Positions 1-9,244 of a stretch of DNA of 64,000 nucleotides are shown here, one piece after another. Each line of letters begins with the position of its first letter. Position 1 is the first letter of the stretch. Position numbers and translations under genes: made by a program. The DNA lies in assembly GCA_019634835.1 (NCBI GenBank), contig JAHCAO010000003.1:62001-126000 (forward strand), in the 5' to 3' direction. Origin of the DNA: Gammaproteobacteria bacterium (GTDB taxonomy: Bacteria; Pseudomonadota; Gammaproteobacteria; DSM-16500). A model generated the notes under the pieces. That model saw only the letters and a list, made by a program, of their open reading frames with translations, did no database searches and was not told the DNA's origin.

Positions 1-283
1 CATGACATTCATGTTTTTAATTACCATACTGGGCGCCACTGATTCACGTGCTCCTAAAGGGTTTGCTGCTTTGGCAATAGGATTAAGCTTGACCTTAATA
101 CATCTCATTAGTATCCCTGTTACTAATACCTCCGTTAATCCTGCTAGAAGTACGGGTCCTGCACTGATTGTTGGCGGATGGGCATTGGAGCAGTTATGGT
201 TTTTTTGGCTCGCACCCTTATTAGGTGCATTGATAGCAGGGATCGTTTACCGCTGTTTTGCGGACAAAACGAATACGGATTAG
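1..283 (+). CDS. aqpZ: Aquaporin Z, C-terminal part (truncated by window edge)
   Basis: This is the last ~94 residues of an aquaporin of the AqpZ type, an inner-membrane water channel. The second NPA signature is present as [13 protein letters not shown], followed by [20 protein letters not shown], which reads as the final membrane helix. The alignment to AqpZ from memory is nearly continuous. AqpZ is about 230 residues long, so the first NPA half lies off the left edge. The ATG at base 2 is an internal methionine, not the real start; base 1 completes the preceding codon. The gene ends ahead of a short hairpin and faces tdh convergently. Confidence 0.93.
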   Translation, partial: MTFMFLITILGATDSRAPKGFAALAIGLSLTLIHLISIPVTNTSVNPARSTGPALIVGGWALEQLWFFWLAPLLGALIAGIVYRCFADKTNTD

Positions 284-360
284 CCAGTAGGAATGTAGTG
301 ATGGCCCTGACGGTTTTGTAGTCATTCACAGGAGAGTAGTATAGTTAAGTGTGTATATTT

Positions 361-383
361 CCCAAGAGTAAGCAACTCTTGGG
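361..383. terminator. Hairpin between aqpZ and tdh, possible bidirectional terminator
   Basis: CCCAAGAGT (361-369) and ACTCTTGGG (375-383) form a perfect 9-bp stem with a 5-base loop between two converging genes. A T-rich stretch follows only loosely on the plus strand and there is no clean U-tract, so the terminator call is tentative. Confidence 0.5.
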
Positions 384-394
384 AGTTGCATGTA

Positions 395-1435
395 TTATTT
401 TCTTTTCTCTCCCCAATTTAAAATAACTTTTCCAGAAAGTCCTGAACGCATGATGTCGAAAGCTGTTTGATAATCATCTATGGCAAATTCGTGCGTAATA
501 ACAGGCGAAATATTTAAACCGCTTTGCAGCATAGTTATCATTTTATACCAGGTGTCATACATTTCACGGCCATAGATACCTTTAATCGTTAGTCCTTTTA
601 AAATGACTTGGTTCCAATCTATGTGAGTGGTGTGAGGCAAAAAACCGAGTAGAGCTATTTTGCCTCCATGATTAATGTGAGTAAGCATGTCATTAAAAGC
701 GTTAGAATTACCTGACATCTCTAAACCGACATCGAATCCTTCTTTCATATCTAGCTGATCCATGACTTGCTTTAAGGTTGTTTGGGATGCATTCACCGCT
801 AACGTTGCTCCCATTTTTTCAGCGAGTTTTAAACGATATTCATTCACATCAGTAATGACAACATGCCGAGCTCCAGCATAACGAGCAATGGCTGCAGCCA
901 TTACACCAACCGGGCCAGCGCCAGTAATCAAAACATCCTCCCCCACTAAATCAAATGAAAGAGCCGTATGAGTTGCATTACCCAAGGGATCTAAAATAGA
1001 AGCTTGTTTATCTGTAATAGATTCAGGTATAGGATAAGCATTGGTTGCAGGAATAGATAAATATTCAGCAAAACAACCATGGCGTGTAACACCAATACTG
1101 ACATTTTTACGGCAAATATGTGACTGTCCTGAACGGCAATTACGACAATGACCACAGGCAATGTGACCTTCTCCAGATACTCTGTCACCCACTTTGAAAT
1201 AAGAATCTACTTCTTTTCCGATTTCAACGACTTCACCTACAAATTCATGGCCAATTACTAAAGGAACACTGATGTGTTCTTGCGCCCATTCGTCCCAATT
1301 ATAAATATGGATATCGGTTCCGCATATGGCAGTTTTCTTTATTTTTATTAATACATCATTAGGGCCAATGATGGGAGCGGGTACGTCTTCTACCCAAATG
1401 CCAATTTCTGGTTTTGTTTTAACTAATGCTTTCAT
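395..1435 (-). CDS. tdh: L-threonine 3-dehydrogenase
   Basis: Zinc- and NAD-dependent medium-chain dehydrogenase that oxidises L-threonine to 2-amino-3-ketobutyrate in the cytoplasm. At 346 residues it matches the family length (341 in E. coli). The catalytic zinc region is visible as [13 protein letters not shown] and [12 protein letters not shown], the structural zinc cysteines as [15 protein letters not shown], and the nucleotide-binding glycines as [16 protein letters not shown]. It is the second gene of a kbl-tdh operon: its start overlaps the end of kbl by 17 bases, which suggests translational coupling. Together the two enzymes convert threonine and CoA to glycine and acetyl-CoA, useful for an amino-acid-fed bacterium. 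Confidence 0.96.
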   Translation of the reverse strand: MKALVKTKPEIGIWVEDVPAPIIGPNDVLIKIKKTAICGTDIHIYNWDEWAQEHISVPLVIGHEFVGEVVEIGKEVDSYFKVGDRVSGEGHIACGHCRNCRSGQSHICRKNVSIGVTRHGCFAEYLSIPATNAYPIPESITDKQASILDPLGNATHTALSFDLVGEDVLITGAGPVGVMAAAIARYAGARHVVITDVNEYRLKLAEKMGATLAVNASQTTLKQVMDQLDMKEGFDVGLEMSGNSNAFNDMLTHINHGGKIALLGFLPHTTHIDWNQVILKGLTIKGIYGREMYDTWYKMITMLQSGLNISPVITHEFAIDDYQTAFDIMRSGLSGKVILNWGEKRK

Positions 1436-2636
1436 ACGTGCTTCCTTTAATGATACCGAGTTGTCGGCCTACTGTTGCAAAAGCATGAATGGCTTTATCT
1501 AAATGATGTTTCTCATGGCCTGCTGACATTTGTGTACGTATACGTGCCTGATCTTGTGGTACTACAGGATAAGAAAATCCAATGACATAAACCCCTTCAT
1601 GCAACAGATGATCCGCCATGAGGCTAGCCAGTTTTGCATCACCTAACATGACTGGAATAATAGGATGGTCACCTGGAACTAAGTGGAATCCAAGTTTTTC
1701 CATATGCTGTCGGAAATAAACACTATTCTCATGTACTTTTTTAATGAGGTGTTGATTAGCTTCAAGTGTTTCTAATACTTTGACAGAGGTAGCAGCAATA
1801 GTGGGAGCCAGTGTATTAGAAAAAAGATAAGGACGTGAACGCTGTCTTAGCCATGCCACAATTTCCTTACTACTGCTGGTATAACCTCCCATGGCACCGC
1901 CCAATGCTTTACCCAATGTACCGGTAATAATATCCACTCGTCCCATGACATGGTGATATTCATGTGTACCGCGCCCATGTTCTCCCATGAAGCCAACTGC
2001 ATGTGAATCGTCTACCATAACGAATGCATGATATTTATCTGCAAGGTCGCAAATGGCTGGTAAATTAGCGACAATACCATCCATGGAAAATACTCCATCA
2101 GTGGCGATTAACTTGACCCGACAATCCTGTGCTTCTTTCAGTTTAGCTTCGAGATCTTGCATATCATTATTGTGATAACGAAACCGTTTTGCTTTAGAAA
2201 GCCGGATACCATCAATGATACTAGCGTGATTCAACGCATCGCTGATAATGGCATCTTCTTCCCCCAGCAGTGTTTCAAACAATCCGCCATTGGCATCAAA
2301 ACAAGAAGAGTAGAGAATCGTATCTTCCATGCCAAGAAAATGACTCATTCGCTCTTCCAGCTTTTTATGTATGGATTGCGTACCGCAAATAAATCGCACA
2401 GATGACATACCATAACCATATTGATCTAACGATTGTTTTGCTGTTTCGATGAGGGTGGGATCATCGGCCAATCCTAGATAATTATTAGCGCAAAGATTAA
2501 TAACTTCAGACCCGTCTTGTAAACGAATAACAGCTTGTTGTGGTGAAGTAATCACTCGTTCAGCTTTATATAAGCCTGTTTTTTTAAGTTCATCCACTTC
2601 TTTCACTAAAAATTGCAAGTATTCTTGTTTGTTCAT
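1419..2636 (-). CDS. kbl: 2-amino-3-ketobutyrate coenzyme A ligase (glycine C-acetyltransferase)
   Basis: PLP-dependent alpha-oxoamine synthase that splits 2-amino-3-ketobutyrate with CoA into glycine and acetyl-CoA. The 405-residue protein is near the family length (398 in E. coli). Visible landmarks are the substrate-side [11 protein letters not shown], the aspartate region [12 protein letters not shown], and the PLP-lysine segment [14 protein letters not shown]. It starts with ATG behind AAGGAAGT and is the promoter-proximal gene of the pair with tdh, which it overlaps at its 3' end. No anomalies seen. Confidence 0.96.
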   Translation of the reverse strand: MNKQEYLQFLVKEVDELKKTGLYKAERVITSPQQAVIRLQDGSEVINLCANNYLGLADDPTLIETAKQSLDQYGYGMSSVRFICGTQSIHKKLEERMSHFLGMEDTILYSSCFDANGGLFETLLGEEDAIISDALNHASIIDGIRLSKAKRFRYHNNDMQDLEAKLKEAQDCRVKLIATDGVFSMDGIVANLPAICDLADKYHAFVMVDDSHAVGFMGEHGRGTHEYHHVMGRVDIITGTLGKALGGAMGGYTSSSKEIVAWLRQRSRPYLFSNTLAPTIAATSVKVLETLEANQHLIKKVHENSVYFRQHMEKLGFHLVPGDHPIIPVMLGDAKLASLMADHLLHEGVYVIGFSYPVVPQDQARIRTQMSAGHEKHHLDKAIHAFATVGRQLGIIKGSTYESIS

Positions 2637-2698
2637 AAATACTTCCTTATTAGATAAATACCTACCAAGAAGGTCATTAAGCCTAATCTGAGCCTAGA

Positions 2699-2765
2699 TC
2701 TTCTTGCCTGTGGTTACGCTAGTCCAGCATTGCTTCCAGCTTAACAGGCCACCTTCGCAAGAAGA
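2699..2765. repeat. Imperfect inverted repeat between the FNR-like gene and kbl
   Basis: TCTTCTTGC (2699-2707) pairs with GCAAGAAGA (2757-2765), and GCCTGT (2706-2711) pairs with ACAGGC (2744-2749). The structure lies between two minus-strand genes, so it may act as a terminator for the upstream reductase gene or be another short palindromic element. No T-run supports intrinsic termination. Confidence 0.45.
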
Positions 2766-2793
2766 CGAGGCCAATCAAAAGAACATTTACGAT

Positions 2794-3507
2794 CTAATAA
2801 CCAGGAAAATCTTCTACTTTAATCTTGTCCTCATTAACTCCCATTTCAACCAACGTTTCTTGTAGTACCGTTACCATAGCAGGCGAGCCACAGATGTAAT
2901 AGATTGGATCATTTAAGTGAGAGATATATTTTTTTATCATTGTATCAGTAATAAATCCTGTTTCACCCTGCCATGAGTGATCAGGATTTACCATGGTTGG
3001 AATAAAGGTAAATTGCGAATTTTGCTTTTGCAGAGATTGAAGCTCTGCAAAATAAGCAGCATCAGGTAGTGATTGATTGCCATAAAATAAAAATAATTTT
3101 CGTGGTGATTGATGTTGCGTGGCATCATTGATCATGCTGTAAAAAGGTGTGATCCCAATTCCGCCAGCAATAAAAACAGCCGGTATGGAAATATCTTCAT
3201 GTAAAATAAATGTTCCTGTTGGGCCTGCAAATTTTATTACATCACCAATTGAGAGTGCGTTCAATACGCGTTTATAAGCAGAGTTTTGTATACGAGTTGC
3301 GATTGATAGATGATTTTGATCTGGTGTACTTAATAGAGAAAAACGGCGAGTGATGCCTTGAGCATCAGTTTCGCTAGGATAAATTAATGTAAAACCTGCG
3401 TACTGACCAGGCAAAAAACGTAACCCTGCAGGCTTATCAAATATAAATTCAATGACTCCTCTAGCCACTTCACGGCGGCTGATGAGTTTAAGCGTGTAAA
3501 TAGGCAT
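2794..3507 (-). CDS. FAD/NAD(P)-binding oxidoreductase of the ferredoxin-NADP reductase fold
   Basis: A 237-residue two-domain flavoprotein. The N-terminal barrel carries the FAD motif RRFSLLSTPD (roughly residues 52-61). The C-terminal nucleotide-binding domain carries GGIGITPFYSMIND and YYICGSPAMV, the usual pyridine-nucleotide motifs. The end VEDFPGY is typical of the family's closing aromatic residue. There is no 2Fe-2S cysteine cluster and no haem or transmembrane segment, so an electron partner must be a separate protein. The physiological substrate cannot be named. It is divergent from the virK-like gene with a 64-base gap. Confidence 0.8.
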   Translation of the reverse strand: MPIYTLKLISRREVARGVIEFIFDKPAGLRFLPGQYAGFTLIYPSETDAQGITRRFSLLSTPDQNHLSIATRIQNSAYKRVLNALSIGDVIKFAGPTGTFILHEDISIPAVFIAGGIGITPFYSMINDATQHQSPRKLFLFYGNQSLPDAAYFAELQSLQKQNSQFTFIPTMVNPDHSWQGETGFITDTMIKKYISHLNDPIYYICGSPAMVTVLQETLVEMGVNEDKIKVEDFPGY

Positions 3508-3571
3508 AAATTGGTCTCACTTTATTGTGACATCATCTTAATATATATTTGCGCATTTCAATAGGGAGAAA

Positions 3572-4084
3572 ATGATGAAAATTCATTACTCATGGTTAAT
3601 AGGATCTGCTTTTTTGGCGTTTGCGAGCATATCCTGTGTACATGCAAACACAAAATTATTAGTTAATTATAATCAGTTATTGCAAGCACTAGATCAAGGT
3701 GATGATGTTAGGGCAATTCTTTATTTAGATAAATGTACCCTTAAAAAATCGGGTAACACTAAAATACTAAATAGCAAACTAGATACAGAGAGAGCATCTA
3801 TGCGAATGAACTTTAACATTTATTCTCACTATAAAGTCAAAGTAGATGCTCAACATGAGCGATATGCTATTGCAACATCAAACACAATTTTGACAGAACA
3901 TCGGGATTTTGGGCCTGTTTATGCATATGGCCGATTGCGTATCTTTGGAGATAATTCAGCAGAATTCCATGCTGCTTACTACCATCCTCAAACATATGAA
4001 TTAAAAGGCGAAGCTGATTATCTTTGCCAAATTAGCAATGACTCAGATCAAAACGCGATTGATTTATTTGATTCAAGCAGGTAA
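3572..4084 (+). CDS. VirK-like exported protein
   Basis: A 170-residue protein with a clear signal peptide (MMKIHYSWLIGSAFLAFASISCVHA, cleavage near residue 26, or possibly a lipoprotein-like cysteine at 22). The mature start, LLVNYNQLLQALDQGDDVRAI, followed by DKC, has the pattern I associate with the VirK family found in Agrobacterium and several times in Legionella. The role of that family is not well defined, though it is often linked to virulence. The start at 3572 follows AGGGAGAAA; ATG at 3575 is equally possible. A CTTAATATATATT stretch at about 3537 resembles a single PmrA half-site only. Confidence 0.65.
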   Translation: MMKIHYSWLIGSAFLAFASISCVHANTKLLVNYNQLLQALDQGDDVRAILYLDKCTLKKSGNTKILNSKLDTERASMRMNFNIYSHYKVKVDAQHERYAIATSNTILTEHRDFGPVYAYGRLRIFGDNSAEFHAAYYHPQTYELKGEADYLCQISNDSDQNAIDLFDSSR

Positions 4085-4099
4085 TAGCACGTTAATCGA

Positions 4100-4456
4100 T
4101 CAAGCGTTAGGAGGTTTAGGTAACCGTCGTTGTATAGGAGCTTGCTCTAAATTTTGGGGTGTGTTTTCTAACAATTTATCCCAAATAAGAGGGGTTAGAT
4201 AGATAGTGGATGGGTTTAGCTGTTTGCAAAATTTTTTTAATTGCTCATTCTTAGGATGATGCATAATATCTGGCATGATACTGATAATGGTAAGAATATA
4301 GCTTGCGGCTAAATCATCATCATTTTTCTTCTGGTTTTCTAGTTGGATCTTGTCGATAATGCTATCTAATTCTTCATTAGGCGGGCTGCTGCTGATCACT
4401 TTCAAACAGTCAATTAATTTTTCTAATAATGTTTTATTTTCTTTCAATTTCTTCAT
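4100..4456 (-). CDS. Hypothetical small helical protein
   Basis: A reading frame of 118 residues starting MKKLKENKTLLEKLIDCL. The frame stays open upstream, but the upstream part (LCLALKLLFNIVCYNEIKLYY) crosses into the sdhE promoter region, and the ATG at 4456 has GGTAGAG upstream, so that start is preferred. The protein is charged, helical, without signal peptide or membrane segment, and ends in a proline-rich tail (RRLPKPPNA). I recognise no domain. It is divergent from sdhE and its 3' end faces virK. Coding status rests on length, composition and lack of alternatives. Confidence 0.5.
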   Translation of the reverse strand: MKKLKENKTLLEKLIDCLKVISSSPPNEELDSIIDKIQLENQKKNDDDLAASYILTIISIMPDIMHHPKNEQLKKFCKQLNPSTIYLTPLIWDKLLENTPQNLEQAPIQRRLPKPPNA

Positions 4457-4536
4457 TGGAATCACTCTACCTATAATTTTTCTAATATAGTACAATTTGA
4501 TTTCATTATAACAAACAATGTTAAAGAGAAGCTTAA

Positions 4537-4815
4537 GTGCCAAGCAAAGAAGATACAAATCATTTATGTAATAATATTGCTAGACTACGGTGGGCATGCA
4601 GGCGGGGTATGCTGGAACTTGATGTTTTATTGAATAATTTCCTTAATGAAACTTATTTAACACTGCCTGTAAGCGAAAAAAAATTGTTTACAGAGCTTCT
4701 TACCTACCCAGACCCTGAATTATTTGCTTGGTTGATAGGGCGAGAAAGACCAGAAAATAAAGAATTGGCTAGAATCACGGAAATCATACACTCTCATGCG
4801 AGATCAGGAATTTAA
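4537..4815 (+). CDS. sdhE: FAD assembly factor SdhE (succinate dehydrogenase flavinylation)
   Basis: A 92-residue protein of the SdhE/YgfY family that promotes covalent attachment of FAD to SdhA. The diagnostic RGxxE motif is present in RWACRRGMLELD near residues 16-27, and the helical remainder includes PDPELFAWLIGRERP, as in the family. The start is GTG; no in-frame ATG precedes the conserved segment. The next gene begins inside its last 20 bases. Its target, sdhA, is encoded 29 kb away in the same window, at 33406-35169. Confidence 0.88.
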   Translation: MPSKEDTNHLCNNIARLRWACRRGMLELDVLLNNFLNETYLTLPVSEKKLFTELLTYPDPELFAWLIGRERPENKELARITEIIHSHARSGI

Positions 4816-5227
4816 ATTCAAACCCTCAATACGTTATTTAACCATTGTCCTTTTGATATTGTTTATCAGTGAGATGATAGTGTTATGCCTTCCTATTGCC
4901 ATCCCTCTCAAACTCTTTTGCTTATCCATAGTGGGTATCTATGGTGGCAATATTATTTGGCGATATGGTTTGCTACGTAGCAAACGGTCTATTTTGGGCA
5001 TCAAGTGCCTAGAGGATGGGAAGTGGTATTTGTATACAATAAATAAATCTTACATGGCTGAGTTATCTGGCGAAAGTCTAGTGACTCACTTGATGTTGGT
5101 ATTACGGTTTCGAATAGATAAATGGTACACGAAGCAGTCTTGTATCATATTGCGCGATTCCCTGGAGTCTGATCGTTATCGGCAATTGGTGGTGGTGTTA
5201 CGAACTACGGGATGTGGTCTTCCTTGA
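4796..5227 (+). CDS. ygfX: YgfX-like membrane protein
   Basis: A 143-residue protein with two close membrane helices near the N-terminus (about residues 14-33 and 36-54), followed by a soluble domain containing DGKWYLYTINKSY. Position immediately downstream of sdhE and the two-helix plus beta-domain pattern match the YgfX/CptA family, described in E. coli as the partner of SdhE and proposed as a toxin acting on cytoskeletal proteins. It overlaps sdhE by 20 bases. Its 3' end overlaps the convergent yciA gene by 52 bases, so both C-termini share the same DNA. Confidence 0.72.
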   Translation: MRDQEFKFKPSIRYLTIVLLILFISEMIVLCLPIAIPLKLFCLSIVGIYGGNIIWRYGLLRSKRSILGIKCLEDGKWYLYTINKSYMAELSGESLVTHLMLVLRFRIDKWYTKQSCIILRDSLESDRYRQLVVVLRTTGCGLP

Positions 5228-5580
5228 TCGTCAATGGCAACAAAAGTGAATAATCCCTCAGCCACTTTGTTGTTCTTTTCTTCGTGAATTGCCATCGTCC
5301 AAGCCTCAATCTTAAACTGCATAGAGGTTCGGCCAACTTTTAATAGATTGGCATAGAATGATACGGTGTCACCCACACTAACCGGTTTGATAAAAATAAG
5401 TGAATCAATAGCAACAGTGACTGCACGGCTTGCTGCCTGTCGTTTGGCAGCAATACCAGCACCCATGTCCATGTAAGAAACTAACCAACCTCCAAAGATA
5501 TCCCCATTTGCATTGGTATCTGCGGGCATAGCGACAATTTGGATGACTAATTGGCCTGTTGGCTGGGTTTGGTTTTTCAT
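5176..5580 (-). CDS. yciA: Acyl-CoA thioesterase, YciA type
   Basis: A 134-residue hotdog-fold thioesterase hydrolysing acyl-CoA to free acid and CoA. The family core is visible as MPADTNANGDIFGGWLVSYMD, with the catalytic aspartate in NGDIFGGW, then AVDSLIFIKPV-type sequence (here VAIDSLIFIKPVSVGD) and the later VAEGLFTFVAID. Length matches E. coli YciA (132). The last 17 codons are read against the ygfX gene on the other strand. Starts at ATG 5580 behind an AAAAGGCAGT ribosome-binding region. Confidence 0.88.
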   Translation of the reverse strand: MKNQTQPTGQLVIQIVAMPADTNANGDIFGGWLVSYMDMGAGIAAKRQAASRAVTVAIDSLIFIKPVSVGDTVSFYANLLKVGRTSMQFKIEAWTMAIHEEKNNKVAEGLFTFVAIDDQGRPHPVVRNTTTNCR

Positions 5581-5680
5581 TGTACTGCCTTTTAAAAGAT
5601 TTAGTTTATTATAGCTTAGGACTCAACGGAATAGTGCTTAGGAACACGCTCTAAGTATGATGCTGTCAGGAGTCTTATGA

Positions 5681-5857
5681 TGGTAAATGTTCGGTGATAG
5701 CCGTATCTGAGCAGGTCTGCCCCTTTTATTTTTATATTCGGTTGCAAAAGACGTTTCCCTTCCAGCTTTTGCTAAAGTGGACTCCTGTCCACTTTCCCTC
5801 ATATAAAAATAAAAGGGGCAGACCTGCTCAGATACGGCTATCACCGAACATTTACCA
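5681..5857. repeat. Palindromic repeat family A, copy 1 (57-bp perfect arms)
   Basis: The left arm 5681-5737 is the exact reverse complement of the right arm 5801-5857, 57 of 57 positions. The 63-base centre contains two smaller hairpins, GCAAAAG (5744-5750) with CTTTTGC (5766-5772), and AAAGTGGAC (5774-5782) with GTCCACTTT (5787-5795). The arm tip GTAAATGTTCGGTGATAGC recurs, with one change, at 29191. No transposase lies nearby, so this looks like a non-autonomous palindromic element. Confidence 0.85.
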
Positions 5858-5868
5858 CCGTTAAATTT

Positions 5869-5898
5869 TTGGAATATTACTTAAAAATACGGTAGTAT
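5869..5898 (+). promoter_or_regulatory. Candidate sigma-70 promoter for lepA
   Basis: TTGGAA (5869-5874) and TAGTAT (5893-5898) are separated by 18 bases and lie 29 bases before the lepA start. Both hexamers match the consensus in four or five positions. Inferred by eye only. Confidence 0.4.
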
Positions 5899-5927
5899 CA
5901 GACCCTTAATTAGAGTTTTAGAAACCT

Positions 5928-7724
5928 ATGCAAAATATTCGAAATTTTTCAATCATTGCTCACATAGATCATGGTAAATCGACATTGGCTGACCGTTTAA
6001 TCCAATTATGTGGCGGATTAAGTGAGCGTGAAATGCAAGCTCAAGTTCTAGATTCCATGGACTTGGAACGTGAACGCGGTATCACCATCAAAGCTCATAG
6101 TGTTACTTTGAATTACAAGGCAAAGAATGGCGAAACCTATCAGCTTAACTTTATTGATACGCCTGGGCATGTAGATTTTTCTTATGAAGTTTCCCGCTCA
6201 CTTGCTGCTTGTGAGGGAGCACTTTTAGTCGTTGATGCTGGACAAGGTGTGGAAGCACAAACCGTAGCAGTTTGTTACACCGCATTAGACCAGGGTTTAG
6301 AAGTGGTTCCTGTACTTAATAAAATCGACTTGCCTCAAGCTGATCCTGATCGCGTGATTCATGAAATAGAAGATATTATTGGCTTAGAAGCTCACCATGC
6401 TGTGCGAATTAGTGCAAAACAAGGTGTTGGCATTGAAGAGTTATTAGAACGGTTAATTACAGACATTCCTGCGCCAGTGGGAGACATTGGAGCACCATTG
6501 CAAGCGCTTATTATCGATTCATGGTTTGATTCTTATCTTGGTGTAGTGTCATTAGTGAGGCTCAAGAATGGCATATTAAAAACAGGTGAGAAAATGAAAA
6601 TCATGTCTACGGGCAAAGCTTATGAGGTGACAGGAATTGGTGTGTTCACACCTAAACGCTTAACAACGGACATATTACGAGCGGGTGAAGTCGGTTATGT
6701 GATTGCGGGCATAAAAGATATTAATGGTGCTCCTGTTGGCGATACACTCACGCATGCTCATCAGGCAGCAACAGAGATGCTACCTGGATTTAAAAAAATT
6801 AAACCTCAAGTATATGCTGGTTTGTTCCCTATTCATTCAGACGATTTTTCTGCTTTGCGAGATGCATTAAGCAAACTTCGGTTGAATGATGCTGCCTTGT
6901 TTTTTGAACCTGAATCTTCAGAAGCATTGGGTTTTGGTTTCCGTTGCGGTTTTTTGGGCACGTTGCACATGGAGATTGTGCAAGAGCGATTAGAGCGCGA
7001 ATATAATCTTGAATTAATCACAACTGCGCCAACAGTGGTTTACGAAGTATTGACCACTACCGGTGAAGTATTGCATGTGGACAACCCATCAAAGCTGCCT
7101 GTTATTAATCATGTTGAAGAAATCCGAGAGCCCATTGCAAAAGCAAATATTCTTGTTCCTCAAGCACACCTGGGTAATGTGATTACATTATGTGTGGAAA
7201 AACGCGGTGTGCAAAAGAGCATGTTGTTTCATGGGAATCAAGTAGCGCTCATCTATGAGCTGCCTATGGCTGAAATTGTGATGGATTTTTTTGACCGTTT
7301 AAAATCTGTAAGCCGTGGTTATGCTTCTCTTGATTATAGTTTTTCTCATTTTCAAATGGCTGATTTGGTAAAATTAGACATCTTGATTAATGGAGAACGT
7401 GTTGATGCGTTAGCTACGATTGTTCATAGAGAGCAATCACAATTACGCGGTAGGTTAGTCACTGAAAAAATGCGTGAATTGATACCACGACAAATGTTCG
7501 ACGTTGCTGTGCAAGCAGCTATAGGCGGTAGTATTATCGCGCGGCAAACAGTGAAAGCGATGCGAAAAAATGTTACAGCAAAATGTTATGGTGGAGATAT
7601 TTCACGTAAACGTAAATTATTAGAGAAACAAAAAGAAGGTAAAAAACGTATGAAGCAACTAGGCAGCGTCGAAGTGCCTCAAGAAGCATTTCTTGCAGTA
7701 TTGAAAATTGACGAAAAAAAATAA
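5928..7724 (+). CDS. lepA: Elongation factor 4 (ribosome back-translocase LepA)
   Basis: A 598-residue translational GTPase that binds the ribosome and remobilises stalled elongation complexes. The G domain opens at [14 protein letters not shown] (residues ~11-24), then DTPGHVDF and NKIDLP. The LepA-specific C-terminal domain ends with [20 protein letters not shown], the signature that separates LepA from EF-G. Length equals E. coli LepA (599). First gene of a run lepA-lepB-rnc-era-recO-pdxJ-gltX-cysS on one strand, with gaps of at most 24 bases or overlaps, so probably one transcription unit with internal promoters possible. Confidence 0.98.
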   Translation: MQNIRNFSIIAHIDHGKSTLADRLIQLCGGLSEREMQAQVLDSMDLERERGITIKAHSVTLNYKAKNGETYQLNFIDTPGHVDFSYEVSRSLAACEGALLVVDAGQGVEAQTVAVCYTALDQGLEVVPVLNKIDLPQADPDRVIHEIEDIIGLEAHHAVRISAKQGVGIEELLERLITDIPAPVGDIGAPLQALIIDSWFDSYLGVVSLVRLKNGILKTGEKMKIMSTGKAYEVTGIGVFTPKRLTTDILRAGEVGYVIAGIKDINGAPVGDTLTHAHQAATEMLPGFKKIKPQVYAGLFPIHSDDFSALRDALSKLRLNDAALFFEPESSEALGFGFRCGFLGTLHMEIVQERLEREYNLELITTAPTVVYEVLTTTGEVLHVDNPSKLPVINHVEEIREPIAKANILVPQAHLGNVITLCVEKRGVQKSMLFHGNQVALIYELPMAEIVMDFFDRLKSVSRGYASLDYSFSHFQMADLVKLDILINGERVDALATIVHREQSQLRGRLVTEKMRELIPRQMFDVAVQAAIGGSIIARQTVKAMRKNVTAKCYGGDISRKRKLLEKQKEGKKRMKQLGSVEVPQEAFLAVLKIDEKK

Positions 7725-7748
7725 TACCTTCATTAGGAGTGATAATAA

Positions 7749-8540
7749 ATGAATTTTAATTTCGAATTAATACTATTTTATGCATCAGTGGTAACTGGAC
7801 TGATTGTATTATTTGATGTTATTTTCCTAGCGCGTAAACGAAAGTTGGCTCAAGAAGGTGAGACTGAAATAAAATTACCCATCATTATTGATTATGCACG
7901 CTCATTTTTTCCTATTTTATTAATTGTTTTTTTATTGCGTTCATTTTTGTATGAACCATTTCGTATTCCATCCGGCTCACTTGAACCTACATTGTTGATG
8001 GGAGACTTTATTTTGGTGAATAAATTTGATTATGGTATCCGATTGCCTGTTATACATAAAAAAATATACGGCCATGACGTGCCGCAACGTGGCGATATCA
8101 TGGTATTTCGTTGGCCACCCAATCCTTCATATGATTTTATTAAACGAGTCATTGGCCTTCCTGGAGATAAAATTAGTTATATCAATAAAGAGTTATATGT
8201 AAATGGCCAGAAAATCCCACAGGAATTTGTGCAAAACAGTATGGCGTTAGGCGAGTCAGGCAACCAGTGGCAAGCTGTAGAAAAGCAAGAAGATTTATTA
8301 GGAGTTAAACATCATATATTTGTTGATTCTACCAAATCTAGCCGCGATTTTCATGACATCATTGTTCCGGACGGTATGTATTTTGTGATGGGCGATAATC
8401 GTGATGATAGTGCAGATAGCCGCTATTGGGGTTTCGTGCCAGATAAGAATATTGTTGGCAAAGCAGTAATGGTATGGCTAAGTTGGAACAGCATCAATAA
8501 AAACCTGCGATTTAATCGTATAGGAAAATTAATTCATTAG
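7749..8540 (+). CDS. lepB: Signal peptidase I
   Basis: Inner-membrane serine protease that removes signal peptides from exported proteins. The 263-residue protein has two N-terminal membrane segments (about residues 6-27 and 53-72). The catalytic serine is in RIPSGSLEPTL, a leucine in place of the more usual methionine after SGS. The catalytic lysine is in YDFIKRVIGLPGD, and the conserved GDNRDDSADSRYWG box follows. Placed 24 bases after lepA with AGGAGTGATAATA as ribosome-binding site, the standard lepA-lepB-rnc order. Confidence 0.97.
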   Translation: MNFNFELILFYASVVTGLIVLFDVIFLARKRKLAQEGETEIKLPIIIDYARSFFPILLIVFLLRSFLYEPFRIPSGSLEPTLLMGDFILVNKFDYGIRLPVIHKKIYGHDVPQRGDIMVFRWPPNPSYDFIKRVIGLPGDKISYINKELYVNGQKIPQEFVQNSMALGESGNQWQAVEKQEDLLGVKHHIFVDSTKSSRDFHDIIVPDGMYFVMGDNRDDSADSRYWGFVPDKNIVGKAVMVWLSWNSINKNLRFNRIGKLIH

Positions 8541-8552
8541 TAGGTATGTAGT

Positions 8553-9221
8553 ATGAGTGACGAATTGTCTCTAAAGTTAAAATATGAATTTCACCAACCT
8601 AAATTTCTCAAAATTGCTTTGACCCACCGTAGTAAAGGTGGAGAGCATAATGAAAGGCTTGAGTTTTTAGGGGATGCAGTTGTCAACCTTGTTATTGCAG
8701 AGATTTTATACCAACAATTCCCCAAAGCAACAGAGGGTGAATTAAGCCGTTGGCGCGCTTCATTAGTTAACCGTGATGCCTTGGCTGAGTTAGCTAAAGA
8801 ATTTGAATTGGGCCGTTATTTATTTCTTGGCCCTGGTGAATTAAGAAGTGGAGGAAGTGAGAGACAATCCATTCTTTCATGTGCAATGGAGGCTGTCATT
8901 GGCGCAGTTTATCTTGATGGTGGATTTGATAAAGCTCGAGATAAAATTGTTGAATGGTATGATTCATTACTTCAATCGCTATCATCAGCTGCTAATCATA
9001 AAGATCCTAAAACACTATTGCAGGAACATTTGCAAAGCCGACGTATGTCGTTACCATTATATAAAGTTGAGACAATTGCAGGTGAAGCACACCAACAATT
9101 ATTTATAGTAAGCTGCCAAATTGACGGCATAGAGGAAAAAACCCTTGGCAAAGGAACTAGCCGGCGACGCGCAGAGCAAGATGCCGCACAAACTATGTTG
9201 GCGACCTTGAAAAAAAACTAG
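8553..9221 (+). CDS. rnc: Ribonuclease III
   Basis: Double-strand-specific endoribonuclease for rRNA and mRNA processing, 222 residues. The signature ERLEFLGDAVVNLVIAE supplies the metal-binding acidic residues of the nuclease domain, with a second conserved acidic segment CAMEAVIGAVYLDGG. The C-terminal double-stranded RNA-binding domain starts near residue 150 (DPKTLLQEHLQSR) and ends with GTSRRRAEQDAAQTML. Lies 12 bases after lepB and 23 before era. Confidence 0.97.
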   Translation: MSDELSLKLKYEFHQPKFLKIALTHRSKGGEHNERLEFLGDAVVNLVIAEILYQQFPKATEGELSRWRASLVNRDALAELAKEFELGRYLFLGPGELRSGGSERQSILSCAMEAVIGAVYLDGGFDKARDKIVEWYDSLLQSLSSAANHKDPKTLLQEHLQSRRMSLPLYKVETIAGEAHQQLFIVSCQIDGIEEKTLGKGTSRRRAEQDAAQTMLATLKKN

Positions 9222-9244
9222 CGCGTCTGTGGTATTTCTTAACG

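Larger units (their letters stand above)
5581..5927. other. 347-base divergent intergenic region between yciA and lepA
   Basis: It holds a long perfect palindrome (5681-5857) and, to its right, a plausible lepA promoter. A 68-codon open frame through the palindrome is an artefact of the repeat. Both flanking genes start here, so the palindrome cannot be serving as their terminator. Confidence 0.7.

Noticed and set aside
5638..5844. A 68-codon open frame on the minus strand between yciA and lepA
   Set aside because: It lies almost wholly inside the family A palindrome, has no ribosome-binding site and is a by-product of the repeat.
5681..5857. Family A palindrome as an ordinary Rho-independent terminator
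   Set aside because: It lies between two divergent gene starts, is far longer than any terminator stem and lacks a U-tract.
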